Below the pieces are notes generated by a model. That model was not told the origin of the DNA, made no database searches, and worked only from the letters and a program-made list of their open reading frames with translations. From the NCBI GenBank assembly GCA_030690945.1, contig JAUYFM010000040.1, positions 1 to 56,795 on the forward strand: a stretch of 56,795 nucleotides of DNA, read 5' to 3'. This stretch comes from Smithellaceae bacterium (GTDB lineage: Bacteria > Desulfobacterota > Syntrophia > Syntrophales > Smithellaceae). Positions 36,375-45,134 of the stretch are shown here, one piece after another. The translations under genes were made by a program, and so were the position numbers. Each line of letters opens with the position of its first letter. Positions within the stretch are counted from its first letter, which is position 1.

Positions 36375-38255
36375 ATGCTGAATAACATGAAAAATACCAT
36401 TGAAAAATTTACTCTGCCCGAAGATATCATAAATCTTCTGCAGAAGGCCCCTTCCGTACAAATCGCATCCAGTATCGGCGCACTGGAAGACTTGTCCTGC
36501 GGTGGCAGGAACAACACAAAATGGATGGTTTCCTATCAACTGCCGGATGGCCGGGACGTGGATGAAGTGCAGGTGGTGCGCGTGAAGAACGGCGTCAGCG
36601 CCAACTATACGGAAGCCTACATGCGCAGGCGTGATCCGGATTGCATGTTTATCGCCGACGATAGCCTTTCCGATAAACCTCGTTTCGAGGAGAAGTTTGG
36701 CTATCCCTTTACCGATATACGGCAGGAAACCTTCAATTGGCTGATGACGCAGGATTTGGCGGTTTTCGCATTCGAAATGGGTCAGCCGGGTCTGGGTGGC
36801 GATGCCGTGGCCATCTGTCCCGTAAATGCCGGCTTTTTCGCCTTTGGATTGGGGCTTTTGCAGGGGATTGTCGACATCGAAGCGCTTGACCGGCCTTTCA
36901 ATCCATCCATGATTCTCTATGTCGCACCGCCATTCCGGCATACCCATTTTGGCGGCAAGCAGGTTGTCGTTCACAACCGCGTTGGCATTCATGAAATATT
37001 TTCCTACAATCTATATCCGGGCCCCAGCGCAAAGAAGGGCGTATATGGGGCGCTCATTAATCTGGGCGTCCAGGAAAGCTGGGTAACCGCCCATTGCTCC
37101 GCCGTTCAAGTCATAACGCCCTATGACAACGTCGTCACTTTTATGCACGAGGGCGCCAGCGGCGGCGGTAAAAGCGAGATGCTGCAGCAGCCGCACCGTC
37201 TGTCGGACGGCCGTCTGGTGCTGGGGAAAAACGTAATTTCAGGCGAAGAAAGATACCTTGAAATTCAGCGCACGTGCGATCTGCACCCAGTCTGTGACGA
37301 CATGGGGTTATGTCATCCCAGCTTTCAGGAAAAGGACGGCAAATTGTGGCTGATGGATGCTGAAGACGCCTGGTTTGTCCGTGTCAATCATATTGATGCC
37401 TATGGAACGGATCATGATCTGGAACGCCTGACAATATCGCCTTCCAGGCCGTTGCTTTTTCTCAATATCGATGCCGTTTCCGGAGGAACCGCCCTCATCT
37501 GGGATCATATTCAAGACGCGCCGGGGATGCCCTGTCCCAACCCCAGAGTGATTGTTCCCAGAAGCATCGTACCGGGAATCGTGAATGAAAAAGTTGCTAT
37601 CGATATCCGGTCTTTCGGCGTGCGCACGCCGCCCTGCACAAAAGACTTCCCCTCCTACGGCATTCTTGGCCTTTTACACGTTTTACCGCCTGCGCTGGCC
37701 TGGCTGTGGAGACTGGTGTCGCCCCGCGGCCACTCCAACCCCAGCATCGTGGATAAAGAAGGCATGAGCAGTGAAGGCGTCGGCAGTTACTGGCCGTTTG
37801 CCACAGGCAGGAAGGTTGACCAGGCCAATCTTCTGCTTACGCAATTCCTGGAAACGCCGCGCACGCGGTATATCCTGACACCCAACCAGCATATCGGCGC
37901 GTGGGAAACGGGATTCATGCCTCAGTGGCTGGCCAGGGATTATCTTGCAAGGCGCGGCCATGCCCGGTTTCAGTCCGATCAACTGGTCCCCTCCCGTTGT
38001 CCTTTACTGGGCTATGCTTTGGATAAAATGCGCATTGAAGGGTTTATGATTTTATCCTGGTTCTTACAGGTGGATACACAGCCGGAGGTCGGCCCTGCAG
38101 CATACGATGAAGGCGCCAGGATGCTTACAAAATTTTTTCACGAACAAATTGAGGAATACCTGCAACCCGATCTGGATGACCTTGGGAAAAAGATCATCGA
38201 ATGGTGTCTGTCTGGAGGCAAACTGGAAGGCTACGAGAAACTCATGGGAGGTTAA
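36375..38255 (+). CDS. DUF4914-like protein with PEPCK-type P-loop
   Basis: 626 residues. A large soluble protein I place in the DUF4914-like group. The clearest feature is HEGASGGGKSEMLQQPHR near residue 258, a kinase-1a type P-loop like that of phosphoenolpyruvate carboxykinase. Conserved-looking acidic/aromatic patches follow: LWLMDAEDAWFVRVNHIDAYG, LFLNIDAVSGGTALIWDH and GMPCPNPRVIVPRS. The C-terminal half carries HSNPSIVDKEGMSSEGVGSY. ATP or GTP use is therefore likely, but the substrate is unknown. It starts 7 bases after carB, so it belongs to the same operon and may act in nucleotide or anaplerotic metabolism; that link is context only. Confidence 0.72.
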   Translation: MLNNMKNTIEKFTLPEDIINLLQKAPSVQIASSIGALEDLSCGGRNNTKWMVSYQLPDGRDVDEVQVVRVKNGVSANYTEAYMRRRDPDCMFIADDSLSDKPRFEEKFGYPFTDIRQETFNWLMTQDLAVFAFEMGQPGLGGDAVAICPVNAGFFAFGLGLLQGIVDIEALDRPFNPSMILYVAPPFRHTHFGGKQVVVHNRVGIHEIFSYNLYPGPSAKKGVYGALINLGVQESWVTAHCSAVQVITPYDNVVTFMHEGASGGGKSEMLQQPHRLSDGRLVLGKNVISGEERYLEIQRTCDLHPVCDDMGLCHPSFQEKDGKLWLMDAEDAWFVRVNHIDAYGTDHDLERLTISPSRPLLFLNIDAVSGGTALIWDHIQDAPGMPCPNPRVIVPRSIVPGIVNEKVAIDIRSFGVRTPPCTKDFPSYGILGLLHVLPPALAWLWRLVSPRGHSNPSIVDKEGMSSEGVGSYWPFATGRKVDQANLLLTQFLETPRTRYILTPNQHIGAWETGFMPQWLARDYLARRGHARFQSDQLVPSRCPLLGYALDKMRIEGFMILSWFLQVDTQPEVGPAAYDEGARMLTKFFHEQIEEYLQPDLDDLGKKIIEWCLSGGKLEGYEKLMGG

Positions 38256-38256
38256 T

Positions 38257-39792
38257 ATGCATCATCATAAATCAGCCATTTTTCTGGATCGTGACGGAAC
38301 GTTGATTGAAGATGCCGGTGTTTTGAGCAACCCGGAGGACATCCGGTTGTTTCCGGATACGATTGACGCATTACGACAACTCCAGAAAAAATATTTTCTG
38401 TTCGTGGTCACCAACCAGCCCGGCATCGCCAATGGCCTGGTGACGGCCGGACAGGTCGCGGAAATGAACAAAAGCCTTGACGGGATTTTGTCCCAAGAGG
38501 GCATTCACATCAGACAGTGGTATGTCTGCCCGCATGCGAGAAAAGATCGATGCCAGTGTATTAAACCCAACCCGGAATTTCTGCTTCAAGCGGCCAAGGA
38601 CTATGATCTTGATCTGAGACAATCCTTTGTCATCGGCGATCATCCTCATGATGTATTGACTGGCGAAGCGGTCGGCGCATTTGGTCTCTATCTGCTCACG
38701 GGCCACGGCCCGAAGCATTTAGACGAACTTCCGCAGGACAAACTAATCTTCCACACGCTGGGAAACGCAGCCGGATGGATACTCAAACATCCGAATGCTG
38801 AAAGAGACATCACCTGCGACATCCAGCTGGGCGCGGAAGCAATCCGCCGGGGCGGCCTGGTCGCGTTTCCCACGGAAACCGTCTATGGTCTTGGCGCGGA
38901 TGTTTTCAACACAGACGCCGTGGCGCGCATTTTCGAAGTCAAACAACGGCCACTGCATAATCCATTAATTGTCCATGTTTCAGAACAAAGGCAGGTCAAA
39001 CCATTGGTAACACACATTTCCAGAACAGCAGAGAAACTGATGGAAAGATTCTGGCCGGGTCCATTAACCCTGGTTTTGCCTAAAGCCGATATTGTGCCCG
39101 ACATCGTAACGGCTGGAAATCCCACGGTCGCAGTAAGAATGCCGGCAAATAAATGGGCGCGCGAATTAATCACTCGCTCTCAAACACCCGTTGCCGCGCC
39201 CAGCGCCAATGCATTTGGCCGGACGAGCCCAACCACAGCACGACATGTCGAAGATCAACTGCACGGTGGTTATGATGTTTTAATAGATGGCGGCGCGTGT
39301 CGCGTGGGGATTGAATCAACCGTTTTGTCACTTGCCGGCAGCACGCCTCTTCTGTTGCGTCCCGGAGGCGTCAGTCAGGAGGAAATTGTCGAAATTACAA
39401 AGGCCATTGAGATTTTTCATCCTCAAAACAAAACCGGTAAACGTTTTGAAAGTCCGGGGATGATGTTTTCGCACTATGCGCCCTCCACGCCGCTGCTTTT
39501 GGTTGATGATGTTGAACCTTATGCCAATCGATCTGATGTCGGCGTGATCCTCTTTCAAAATTCCGCCGTATGTTTTCAGTCGCCAGCCTCTGTCTTAAGT
39601 CCAAGCGGCAATTTGAGAGAAGCGGCGGCCAATCTTTATCAGGTCATGAGAAAACTTGACGCGATGGGTCTTAGCCTCATCGTTGCCCAACGCGTCCCGA
39701 ATAACGGATTGGGTGCGGCCATTAACGATCGTTTGAATAAAGCATCGTTAAAATCACCACCGCCCCCGATGTGCCGGAATGAATTTATCTAG
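38257..39792 (+). CDS. fusion of HAD phosphatase (GmhB-like) and Sua5/YrdC domain
   Basis: 511 residues. Residues about 1-180 are a HAD phosphatase with FLDRDGTLIEDAG (DxD nucleophile), VVTNQPGIANG and the zinc-type CPHARKDRCQCIKPNP seen in D,D-heptose 1,7-bisphosphate phosphatases. Residues about 185-510 form a YrdC/Sua5 threonylcarbamoyl-AMP synthase: AFPTETVYGLGADVF near 206, KQRPLHNPLIVHV near 229, SANAFGRTSP near 317, GGACRVGIESTVLSL near 346 and a C-terminal Sua5 domain. The ATG at 38257 follows GGGAGG. The second half would make the t6A precursor for tRNA; the first half is lipopolysaccharide-type sugar chemistry. I know no common pairing of the two. Last gene of the run. Confidence 0.9.
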   Translation: MHHHKSAIFLDRDGTLIEDAGVLSNPEDIRLFPDTIDALRQLQKKYFLFVVTNQPGIANGLVTAGQVAEMNKSLDGILSQEGIHIRQWYVCPHARKDRCQCIKPNPEFLLQAAKDYDLDLRQSFVIGDHPHDVLTGEAVGAFGLYLLTGHGPKHLDELPQDKLIFHTLGNAAGWILKHPNAERDITCDIQLGAEAIRRGGLVAFPTETVYGLGADVFNTDAVARIFEVKQRPLHNPLIVHVSEQRQVKPLVTHISRTAEKLMERFWPGPLTLVLPKADIVPDIVTAGNPTVAVRMPANKWARELITRSQTPVAAPSANAFGRTSPTTARHVEDQLHGGYDVLIDGGACRVGIESTVLSLAGSTPLLLRPGGVSQEEIVEITKAIEIFHPQNKTGKRFESPGMMFSHYAPSTPLLLVDDVEPYANRSDVGVILFQNSAVCFQSPASVLSPSGNLREAAANLYQVMRKLDAMGLSLIVAQRVPNNGLGAAINDRLNKASLKSPPPPMCRNEFI

Positions 39793-39815
39793 TGTTTATT
39801 TGCATAAATTAGTGA

Positions 39816-40131
39816 TTGTATGATAACACACCGAAAGGAAAAAGGTTGTATGTTGCGCTTCTGGGGCGAACCAATGTCGGCAAGTCCAGCCTTTTGAATT
39901 TAATGCTGGACCAGGATATTGCCGTCACATCGCTCGTGGCCGGAACAACCACTGACATTGTGGAAAAAGCTATTGAACTGCTGCCGCTTAGGCCTGTCCT
40001 GTTCTGGATACGTCGGTCTTGATGATGTCCCGAGTTATCCGGCGCACGGCGGAAAAAACATCAAAGTCTTTGACCGTGACGATATCATCATTATGGTTAC
40101 AGAGGCTGATACATGGACGGAATCTTCTTGA
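39816..40131 (+). pseudogene. decayed N-terminal copy of hydF
   Basis: About 100 codons match the start of HydF at 13459: [26 protein letters not shown] (intact P-loop), [17 protein letters not shown]. After PVLF a frameshift near 40005 moves the match to another frame (GLDDV), and a further shift precedes VFDRDDIIIMVTEADTWTES, then similarity ends. No Cys-cluster domain remains. It cannot be functional. It lies directly before the [NiFe] hydrogenase operon, so a former [FeFe] maturation locus may have stood here. The divergence from hydF shows an old duplication or a transferred second copy. Confidence 0.9.
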
Positions 40132-40281
40132 CTTTGCTTTCCGTTTTACGATAGGCATCAAACTAAGAGAGAAGGAAAAAAGAGTCATTCTATTCAGTTG
40201 TAATAATTATATTTATTCCAGGTGAGGTGAGAAGGTAAAAAAATATTCACTCATTACAGGCACGAAAATACTTCTTTGGGC

Positions 40282-40310
40282 TTGACGGTTATACATTTAT
40301 GTTTTTAACA
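40282..40310 (+). promoter_or_regulatory. weak candidate promoter for hyaABC
   Basis: TTGACG at 40282-40287 and TTAACA at 40305-40310 are 17 bases apart in the only gap before hyaA (40132-40418). The -10 element is poor. The rest of this gap has no recognisable signal other than a purine-rich ribosome-binding site (AAGGGGG) before hyaA. Confidence 0.25.
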
Positions 40311-40418
40311 TCACATGCCTTATTAGACCCATATCCATATTGGCATGTACTTTATCACTGAGCAATATTGGCGCGTTGCATCGAATACACCGCCAAACAT
40401 TATTAATAAGGGGGTTAT

Positions 40419-41624
40419 ATGGCAAAAGGAAATCATTCTGAGCACAAGAAAATGATTGACAAGCAGTACAAAGATCTCATGAAGCATTGCCAGACGCATA
40501 TGGAACAGGTTGATAAAACGCTGCCTGAACCGAAGGAAAACCTTCACGAACTCTTGACTGAACGCGGCATCAGCCGCCGGGATTTCGTCAAGTGGACATC
40601 GGCAGCGACCGCGGCGTTAATGCTTCCGCCTATTTTCCGGCCAATGGTCGCCAAGGCGGCGGAAAACTTCAGCCGCTTGCCGGTGGTCTGGCTGCATTTT
40701 GCTGAATGCACAGGCTGCTCCGAGGCGCTCCTTCGTTCATCATATCCGAATGTGGACGACATTCTGCTTGAAACCATCTCACTGGAGTATCACGAAACCC
40801 TCATGGCCGCGTCCGGCTATCAGGCGGAAAAATGTCTGGAAGAGGCCATTCACACTTTCGCAGGCAAATTCATTTGCGTCATTGAAGGCGCTCTGCCTCG
40901 TGGTCTTGACGGCAAGTACCTGACGCTCGGCCCTAAAGGAAAGACCGGCATTGAAGTTGCCAAGGAAGTCACGTCGAAAGCGGCAGCGGTCATCTGCATC
41001 GGATCCTGCTCGGCTTTCGGCAACATTCAGGCCGCCAATCCGAATCCGACGGATTCCGTCAGTATCAGCAAGGCGCTCGGCATTTCCACGGTCAACATCG
41101 CCGGTTGCCCGCCCAATTCTGTGAACTTCACAGGGACATTGTTGCATTATTTAATGTTCGGTGGACTGCCCGCGTTGGATTCCCTGGGAAGACCGGTATG
41201 GGCTTATGGTAAACGCATTCATGATTACTGCGAAAGAAGGCCCCATTATGACGCATCAGAGTATGTTGACGAATGGGGTGACGCGGGAGCGCTTAAAGGT
41301 TGGTGCCTATACAAAGTCGGCTGCAAAGGGCCCTATACCTACGCCAATTGCGGTAAAGTCCGTTTTAATGACGGCATCTCCTGGCCGATTATGGCCGGTC
41401 ACGGCTGCATCGGCTGCACCGAACCCGATTTCTGGGACACGATGGCGCCGCTGGAAAAACCGCTGCCTGACAAATCTTACAACGGGCGCGAGGCAACGGT
41501 CGATAATATCGGCATCGCACTGACCGGTATTACGGCATTAGGCATTGCAGCGCACGCTACGGCCACCGCGCTTCGACATAAAGATGATGATCAGGCCCAA
41601 AAGCAGGAGGTAAAACATGACTAA
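40419..41624 (+). CDS. hyaA: [NiFe] hydrogenase small subunit, Tat-exported
   Basis: 401 residues. A twin-arginine signal (SRRDFVKWTSAATAALMLPP) sits at residues 52-71 behind an unusually long hydrophilic n-region of 50 residues. The mature part carries the proximal-cluster motif CTGCSEALLR, GSCSAFGN and AGCPPNS. The distal/medial motifs include YCERRPHYDA, GWCLYKVGCKGPYTYANC and HGCIGCTEPDFWD. The proximal site has CTGCS rather than CTCCS, so this is a standard four-Cys, oxygen-sensitive type. A C-terminal hydrophobic helix (GIALTGITALGIAAHATATA) anchors it to the membrane near HyaC. It overlaps hyaB by 8 bases. Confidence 0.95.
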   Translation: MAKGNHSEHKKMIDKQYKDLMKHCQTHMEQVDKTLPEPKENLHELLTERGISRRDFVKWTSAATAALMLPPIFRPMVAKAAENFSRLPVVWLHFAECTGCSEALLRSSYPNVDDILLETISLEYHETLMAASGYQAEKCLEEAIHTFAGKFICVIEGALPRGLDGKYLTLGPKGKTGIEVAKEVTSKAAAVICIGSCSAFGNIQAANPNPTDSVSISKALGISTVNIAGCPPNSVNFTGTLLHYLMFGGLPALDSLGRPVWAYGKRIHDYCERRPHYDASEYVDEWGDAGALKGWCLYKVGCKGPYTYANCGKVRFNDGISWPIMAGHGCIGCTEPDFWDTMAPLEKPLPDKSYNGREATVDNIGIALTGITALGIAAHATATALRHKDDDQAQKQEVKHD

Positions 41625-43293
41625 GCGAATCATTGTCGATCCGATCACCAGGATTGAAGGACATTTGAGAATTGAAGTGGAAGTTGATGAGAAAAACGTC
41701 ATCAAAGACGCCTGGAGCAGCATCACGCTTTGGCGTGGCATTGAAACCATTTTGAAGGGCCGCGACCCACGCGACGCCGGGTTGATCGTGCAGCGTTTCT
41801 GCGGCGTCTGCACCTATGTGCATTATGAAGCCAGCATTCTGGCCTGCGAAGACGCATTTGGTATTAAACCACCCCCTAACGCCAGGATCGCCCGCAATCT
41901 CATCAGTTCGTCGCAATATCTGACGGACCACGTCATGCATTTTTATCATCTGCATGGCCTGGACTGGGTCGATATCGTCAGCGCCCTCAAGGCCGATCCC
42001 AAAAAGGCCGTGGACATGGCCAGGGGTTACTCAGACAATCCCTACAACTGTTCGGCAACCCATTACAAGGCGGTTCAGGACCGCATCACCAAATTCGTCA
42101 AATCAGGACGTCTGGGCCCGTTTGCCAATGCTTACTGGGGAAACCCCTCTTACAAACTGCCTCCGGAAGCCAATCTGATCATCCTGTCGCACTACCTCGA
42201 CGCCCTGCAGGTATCCAAAGTCGGCGCGCAGATGATGGCCATCCTGGGCGGAAAGAATCCGCATCCACAGTCACTGGTCGTCGGCGGCATTACTTCCGGC
42301 ATGGATTTATTCGACGCTGATCGCCTGGGTCAGTATTTGTTCCGTTTTAAGGAATTGAGGAACTTCATCGAAACAGCCTATATCCCCGATGTTCTGCTGG
42401 CTGCAACGTACTATAAAAATGAAGGCCTGCAAGGCATTGGCGGTGGTGTGAAGAACTACCTGTCCTACGGCGGATTCCCGCTGGATGACGATTGGCACCA
42501 GACGCTCTTCCCACGTGGCGTAGTCAGAAATCGCGATCTGTCCAAACCGCTTGAACTCGATGAAAAGAAGATCACTGAAGAAGCAACGCATGCCTGGTAT
42601 AAGGATAAAGAACCACAGCATCCCTACACAGGCACAACGGAGCCGGATTACACCGGATACGATAAAAACGGAAACCTCAAAGGCGACGAAAAATATTCAT
42701 GGTGTAAAGCACCGCGCTACGACAACCTGCCGCATGAAGTAGGACCGCTTGCCCGCATGGTTGTCGCCTATGCGCAGGGCCACAAGGAAATTAAGCCATT
42801 GATCGATTCTACGTTGAAGGCCGCCGGGCTTCCCGCCACCGTGCTTTTTTCCACGCTGGGTAGAACAGCCGCGCGCGCGCTGGAAACAAAGTTTATCGCC
42901 GACCACACTGAAGAATGGGTGAATGAGCTGATCGGCAACATCAAGAAAGGTGACACCCGCACCTGGACACGTTGCGATGTTCCCGGAAAACCGGCACAGG
43001 GCCGAGGCATGACGGAACCGCCCCGCGGCGCTCTGGGTCACTGGATCAAAATCGAAAACGGTGTGATTGCCAATTATCAGGCCGTGGTTCCCTCGACCTG
43101 GAACTGCTCGCCGCGTGACAAGGCAGGACTGCGTGGTCCTTACGAAGAATCATTGATCGGCACCAAACTGGCCAACGTTGACCAGCCGCTGGAAATTATC
43201 CGAACTATCCATTCGTTTGATCCCTGCATGGCCTGCGCGGTGCATATCATTGATCCAAAAACGAATGAGATCAAGAAATTCAAAGTGGCATAA
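41617..43293 (+). CDS. hyaB: [NiFe] hydrogenase large subunit
   Basis: 558 residues. The active-site ligands are visible as RFCGVCTYVH near residue 62 and DPCMACAVH near the C-terminus. RIEGHLRIEVEV opens the protein. After the last His comes IIDPKTNEIKKFKVA, the 15-residue extension removed by the HyaD-type protease after nickel insertion. The protein has no own signal and is exported piggy-back with HyaA. Group 1 membrane-bound uptake type, H2 oxidised on the periplasmic side. Confidence 0.96.
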   Translation: MTKRIIVDPITRIEGHLRIEVEVDEKNVIKDAWSSITLWRGIETILKGRDPRDAGLIVQRFCGVCTYVHYEASILACEDAFGIKPPPNARIARNLISSSQYLTDHVMHFYHLHGLDWVDIVSALKADPKKAVDMARGYSDNPYNCSATHYKAVQDRITKFVKSGRLGPFANAYWGNPSYKLPPEANLIILSHYLDALQVSKVGAQMMAILGGKNPHPQSLVVGGITSGMDLFDADRLGQYLFRFKELRNFIETAYIPDVLLAATYYKNEGLQGIGGGVKNYLSYGGFPLDDDWHQTLFPRGVVRNRDLSKPLELDEKKITEEATHAWYKDKEPQHPYTGTTEPDYTGYDKNGNLKGDEKYSWCKAPRYDNLPHEVGPLARMVVAYAQGHKEIKPLIDSTLKAAGLPATVLFSTLGRTAARALETKFIADHTEEWVNELIGNIKKGDTRTWTRCDVPGKPAQGRGMTEPPRGALGHWIKIENGVIANYQAVVPSTWNCSPRDKAGLRGPYEESLIGTKLANVDQPLEIIRTIHSFDPCMACAVHIIDPKTNEIKKFKVA

Positions 43294-43310
43294 GCGATAA
43301 GGAGGCTAAC

Positions 43311-43979
43311 GTGGAAAAAATTACCAGCGTTAAAGAGTGGTCCGTAGCCATTCGGATCAACCACTGGGCCATGGCTCTCTCGATTTTTATCCTGATTGTC
43401 ACAGGCTTTTATATTGCGACTCCTTTCACGATCGCGCAGGGGGAAACGGTGAATAAGTTCTTCATGGGGAACGTGCGGTTTGTCCATCTCCTCTTCGGAG
43501 TGATTCTGCTGTTCCTGTTCATCTGGAGGGTGTATTTAGCCTTTTTCTCCCGCTTTCATGCGGACTGGAAGGATTTCCTGGCATGGACAAATATTAAAAA
43601 CTTTATCCACCAGATCAAATTCTACCTGCTCATTACGAAAGAAGGACCGGACTATAAAACGCTTTACGGGCCGTTGCAGTCACTGGCCTATCTCGGACTG
43701 CTATTCATGGTTTTAGTCATCTGCATTACCGGGCTGATCTTAATGGGTGCCGGGTATCATAAGGGATTTACCTATGTCGCGGCGACGATTTTAACGCCCG
43801 TGGAAAATTTGCTGGGTGGGCTGGCGATGGTCAGATACATTCACCATATATTCACCTGGTTCTTCATTCTATTCATTGTGGTGCATATTTACATGGCTTT
43901 CTGGTACGATGCCGTTTTGAAAAAAGGCACCGTATCCTCCATGATCAGCGGCAATATTTTCAAGAAAGTGAAAGAGTAG
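43311..43979 (+). CDS. hyaC: hydrogenase cytochrome b subunit
   Basis: 222 residues with four hydrophobic segments (around residues 18-40, 60-85, 125-150 and 175-200). Conserved His residues fit two b-type haems: INHWAMALSIFIL, RFVHLLFGV, and RYIHHIFTWFFILFIVVHIYMAFWY near the end. It takes electrons from HyaA to menaquinone. A GGAGG site lies before the GTG start and hyaB ends 17 bases upstream. Belongs to the HyaC/HupC cytochrome b561-like family. Confidence 0.94.
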   Translation: MEKITSVKEWSVAIRINHWAMALSIFILIVTGFYIATPFTIAQGETVNKFFMGNVRFVHLLFGVILLFLFIWRVYLAFFSRFHADWKDFLAWTNIKNFIHQIKFYLLITKEGPDYKTLYGPLQSLAYLGLLFMVLVICITGLILMGAGYHKGFTYVAATILTPVENLLGGLAMVRYIHHIFTWFFILFIVVHIYMAFWYDAVLKKGTVSSMISGNIFKKVKE

Positions 43980-44011
43980 AACTACAGTGGTAGCTGTTAA
44001 ATAGATTTTCC

Positions 44012-44043
44012 AAAAAGGGGAGAGAAATGACTCTCCCCTTTTT
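44012..44043 (+). terminator. Rho-independent terminator between hyaC and hyaD
   Basis: A 13-bp perfect stem AAAAAGGGGAGAG (44012-44024) with CTCTCCCCTTTTT (44031-44043) and a 6-base loop. It splits structural from maturation genes, so the latter need read-through or an own promoter. Read on the minus strand it also ends in a T-run. Confidence 0.85.
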
Positions 44044-44061
44044 GGTTATATAAGATGGAAT

Positions 44062-44559
44062 ATGACAGATAGAAACAAAGTTACGGTATTAGGCATCGGC
44101 AACATTCTGATGGGGGATGAAGGTTTCGGCGTTCACTTCGTGCGCTGGTTTTCCAAGCGCTATCGAACGCCGGATGACGTTCGTATCGTTGACGGAGGCA
44201 CTCTGGGCTATGCCCTATTAGATATTATTTGCAGTGGCGATCACCTGATCGTTGTGGACGTTTTGAAAGCACAGGACAGCCCCGGCTCCATCTACCGCTT
44301 CACCAAAGAGGAAATGGAGTTGCACATGCCGCCGCCGACATCCGCCCATGAAGTGACATTTCCCGACGTGCTGTTCAAAACCGAATTGATGGGTGAATCA
44401 CCGGAGACGATATTTCTTTGTATCGTGCCACAGAATTACAAGGATATGAATCTGGAAATGAATCCATTCCTGTATGAAAAATTCAACGATGTGGAAAAGC
44501 TTCTGCTTGCCGAACTGAGAAAATTAGATATTCATCCGGAGCGACTATCCGATGCATGA
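44062..44559 (+). CDS. hyaD: hydrogenase maturation endopeptidase
   Basis: 165 residues. The HyaD/HybD family signature GIGNILMGDEGFGVH at the N-terminus includes the nickel-sensing Glu; DGGTLGYALLD and the Asp in VVDVLKA follow, and SAHEVTFPDVL gives the conserved His. It cleaves the C-terminal tail of HyaB once the metal centre is loaded. It overlaps hypA by 8 bases and is the first of seven maturation genes. Confidence 0.93.
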   Translation: MTDRNKVTVLGIGNILMGDEGFGVHFVRWFSKRYRTPDDVRIVDGGTLGYALLDIICSGDHLIVVDVLKAQDSPGSIYRFTKEEMELHMPPPTSAHEVTFPDVLFKTELMGESPETIFLCIVPQNYKDMNLEMNPFLYEKFNDVEKLLLAELRKLDIHPERLSDA

Positions 44560-44896
44560 ACTGTATATTGCCGAATCCATCATCAATATTATTGGCGACT
44601 ACGCCGCACGAGACGGCTTTGAGAAAGTCAACAGCATCTCGCTTTCCTATGGCCGGCTTTCCTGTATTGAATCGAAAACGCTGCAATTTGCGTTTGACGT
44701 GCAGGCCAAAGGCACACCCGCCGAGGGTGCCGCACTGGACTTTAAAATCCTGCCTGCCGTCATCCATTGCTTTTCATGCGAAAAGGATTTAGAGGTCAAG
44801 TCGCATACGGGCACTTGTCCTTCTTGTGGTGGATTGGAAGTTGTGCTGACTGCGGGAACAGAAGAATTAAAAATTTTAGAACTGGATGTAGATTAG
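44552..44896 (+). CDS. hypA: hydrogenase nickel-insertion protein HypA
   Basis: 114 residues. The N-terminal MHELYIAESII carries the Ni-binding Met-His-Glu. A zinc site is formed by CFSC near residue 74 and CPSC near 90. With HypB it delivers nickel to the large subunit precursor. The start lies within the end of hyaD. Confidence 0.94.
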   Translation: MHELYIAESIINIIGDYAARDGFEKVNSISLSYGRLSCIESKTLQFAFDVQAKGTPAEGAALDFKILPAVIHCFSCEKDLEVKSHTGTCPSCGGLEVVLTAGTEELKILELDVD

Positions 44897-44903
44897 GTAT
44901 TTT

Positions 44904-45134
44904 ATGTGTATCGGATTTCCCGGAAAAATAATTTCTATTGACAATGATAACTATGCGATCATCGACATCAGCGGCACACGCCGCGAGGTTTGCCTGGATA
45001 TTATTGACGAAGAGGCTTCCATTGGTGATTACGTCATTACTCACGCGGGCTATGCCATTCACAAAATCGATACGATAACCGCTCAGGACAAACTGAAATG
45101 CTTACAAGAGATCATCGACAATGAAATTTATTGA
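44904..45134 (+). CDS. hypC: hydrogenase assembly chaperone HypC
   Basis: 76 residues. Starts MCIGFPGKI, with the essential Cys2, and continues with REVCLDII and GDYVITHAGYAI, all HypC/HybG hallmarks. HypC carries the Fe(CN)2CO unit from HypD to the large subunit. It overlaps hypD by 14 bases. Confidence 0.94.
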   Translation: MCIGFPGKIISIDNDNYAIIDISGTRREVCLDIIDEEASIGDYVITHAGYAIHKIDTITAQDKLKCLQEIIDNEIY

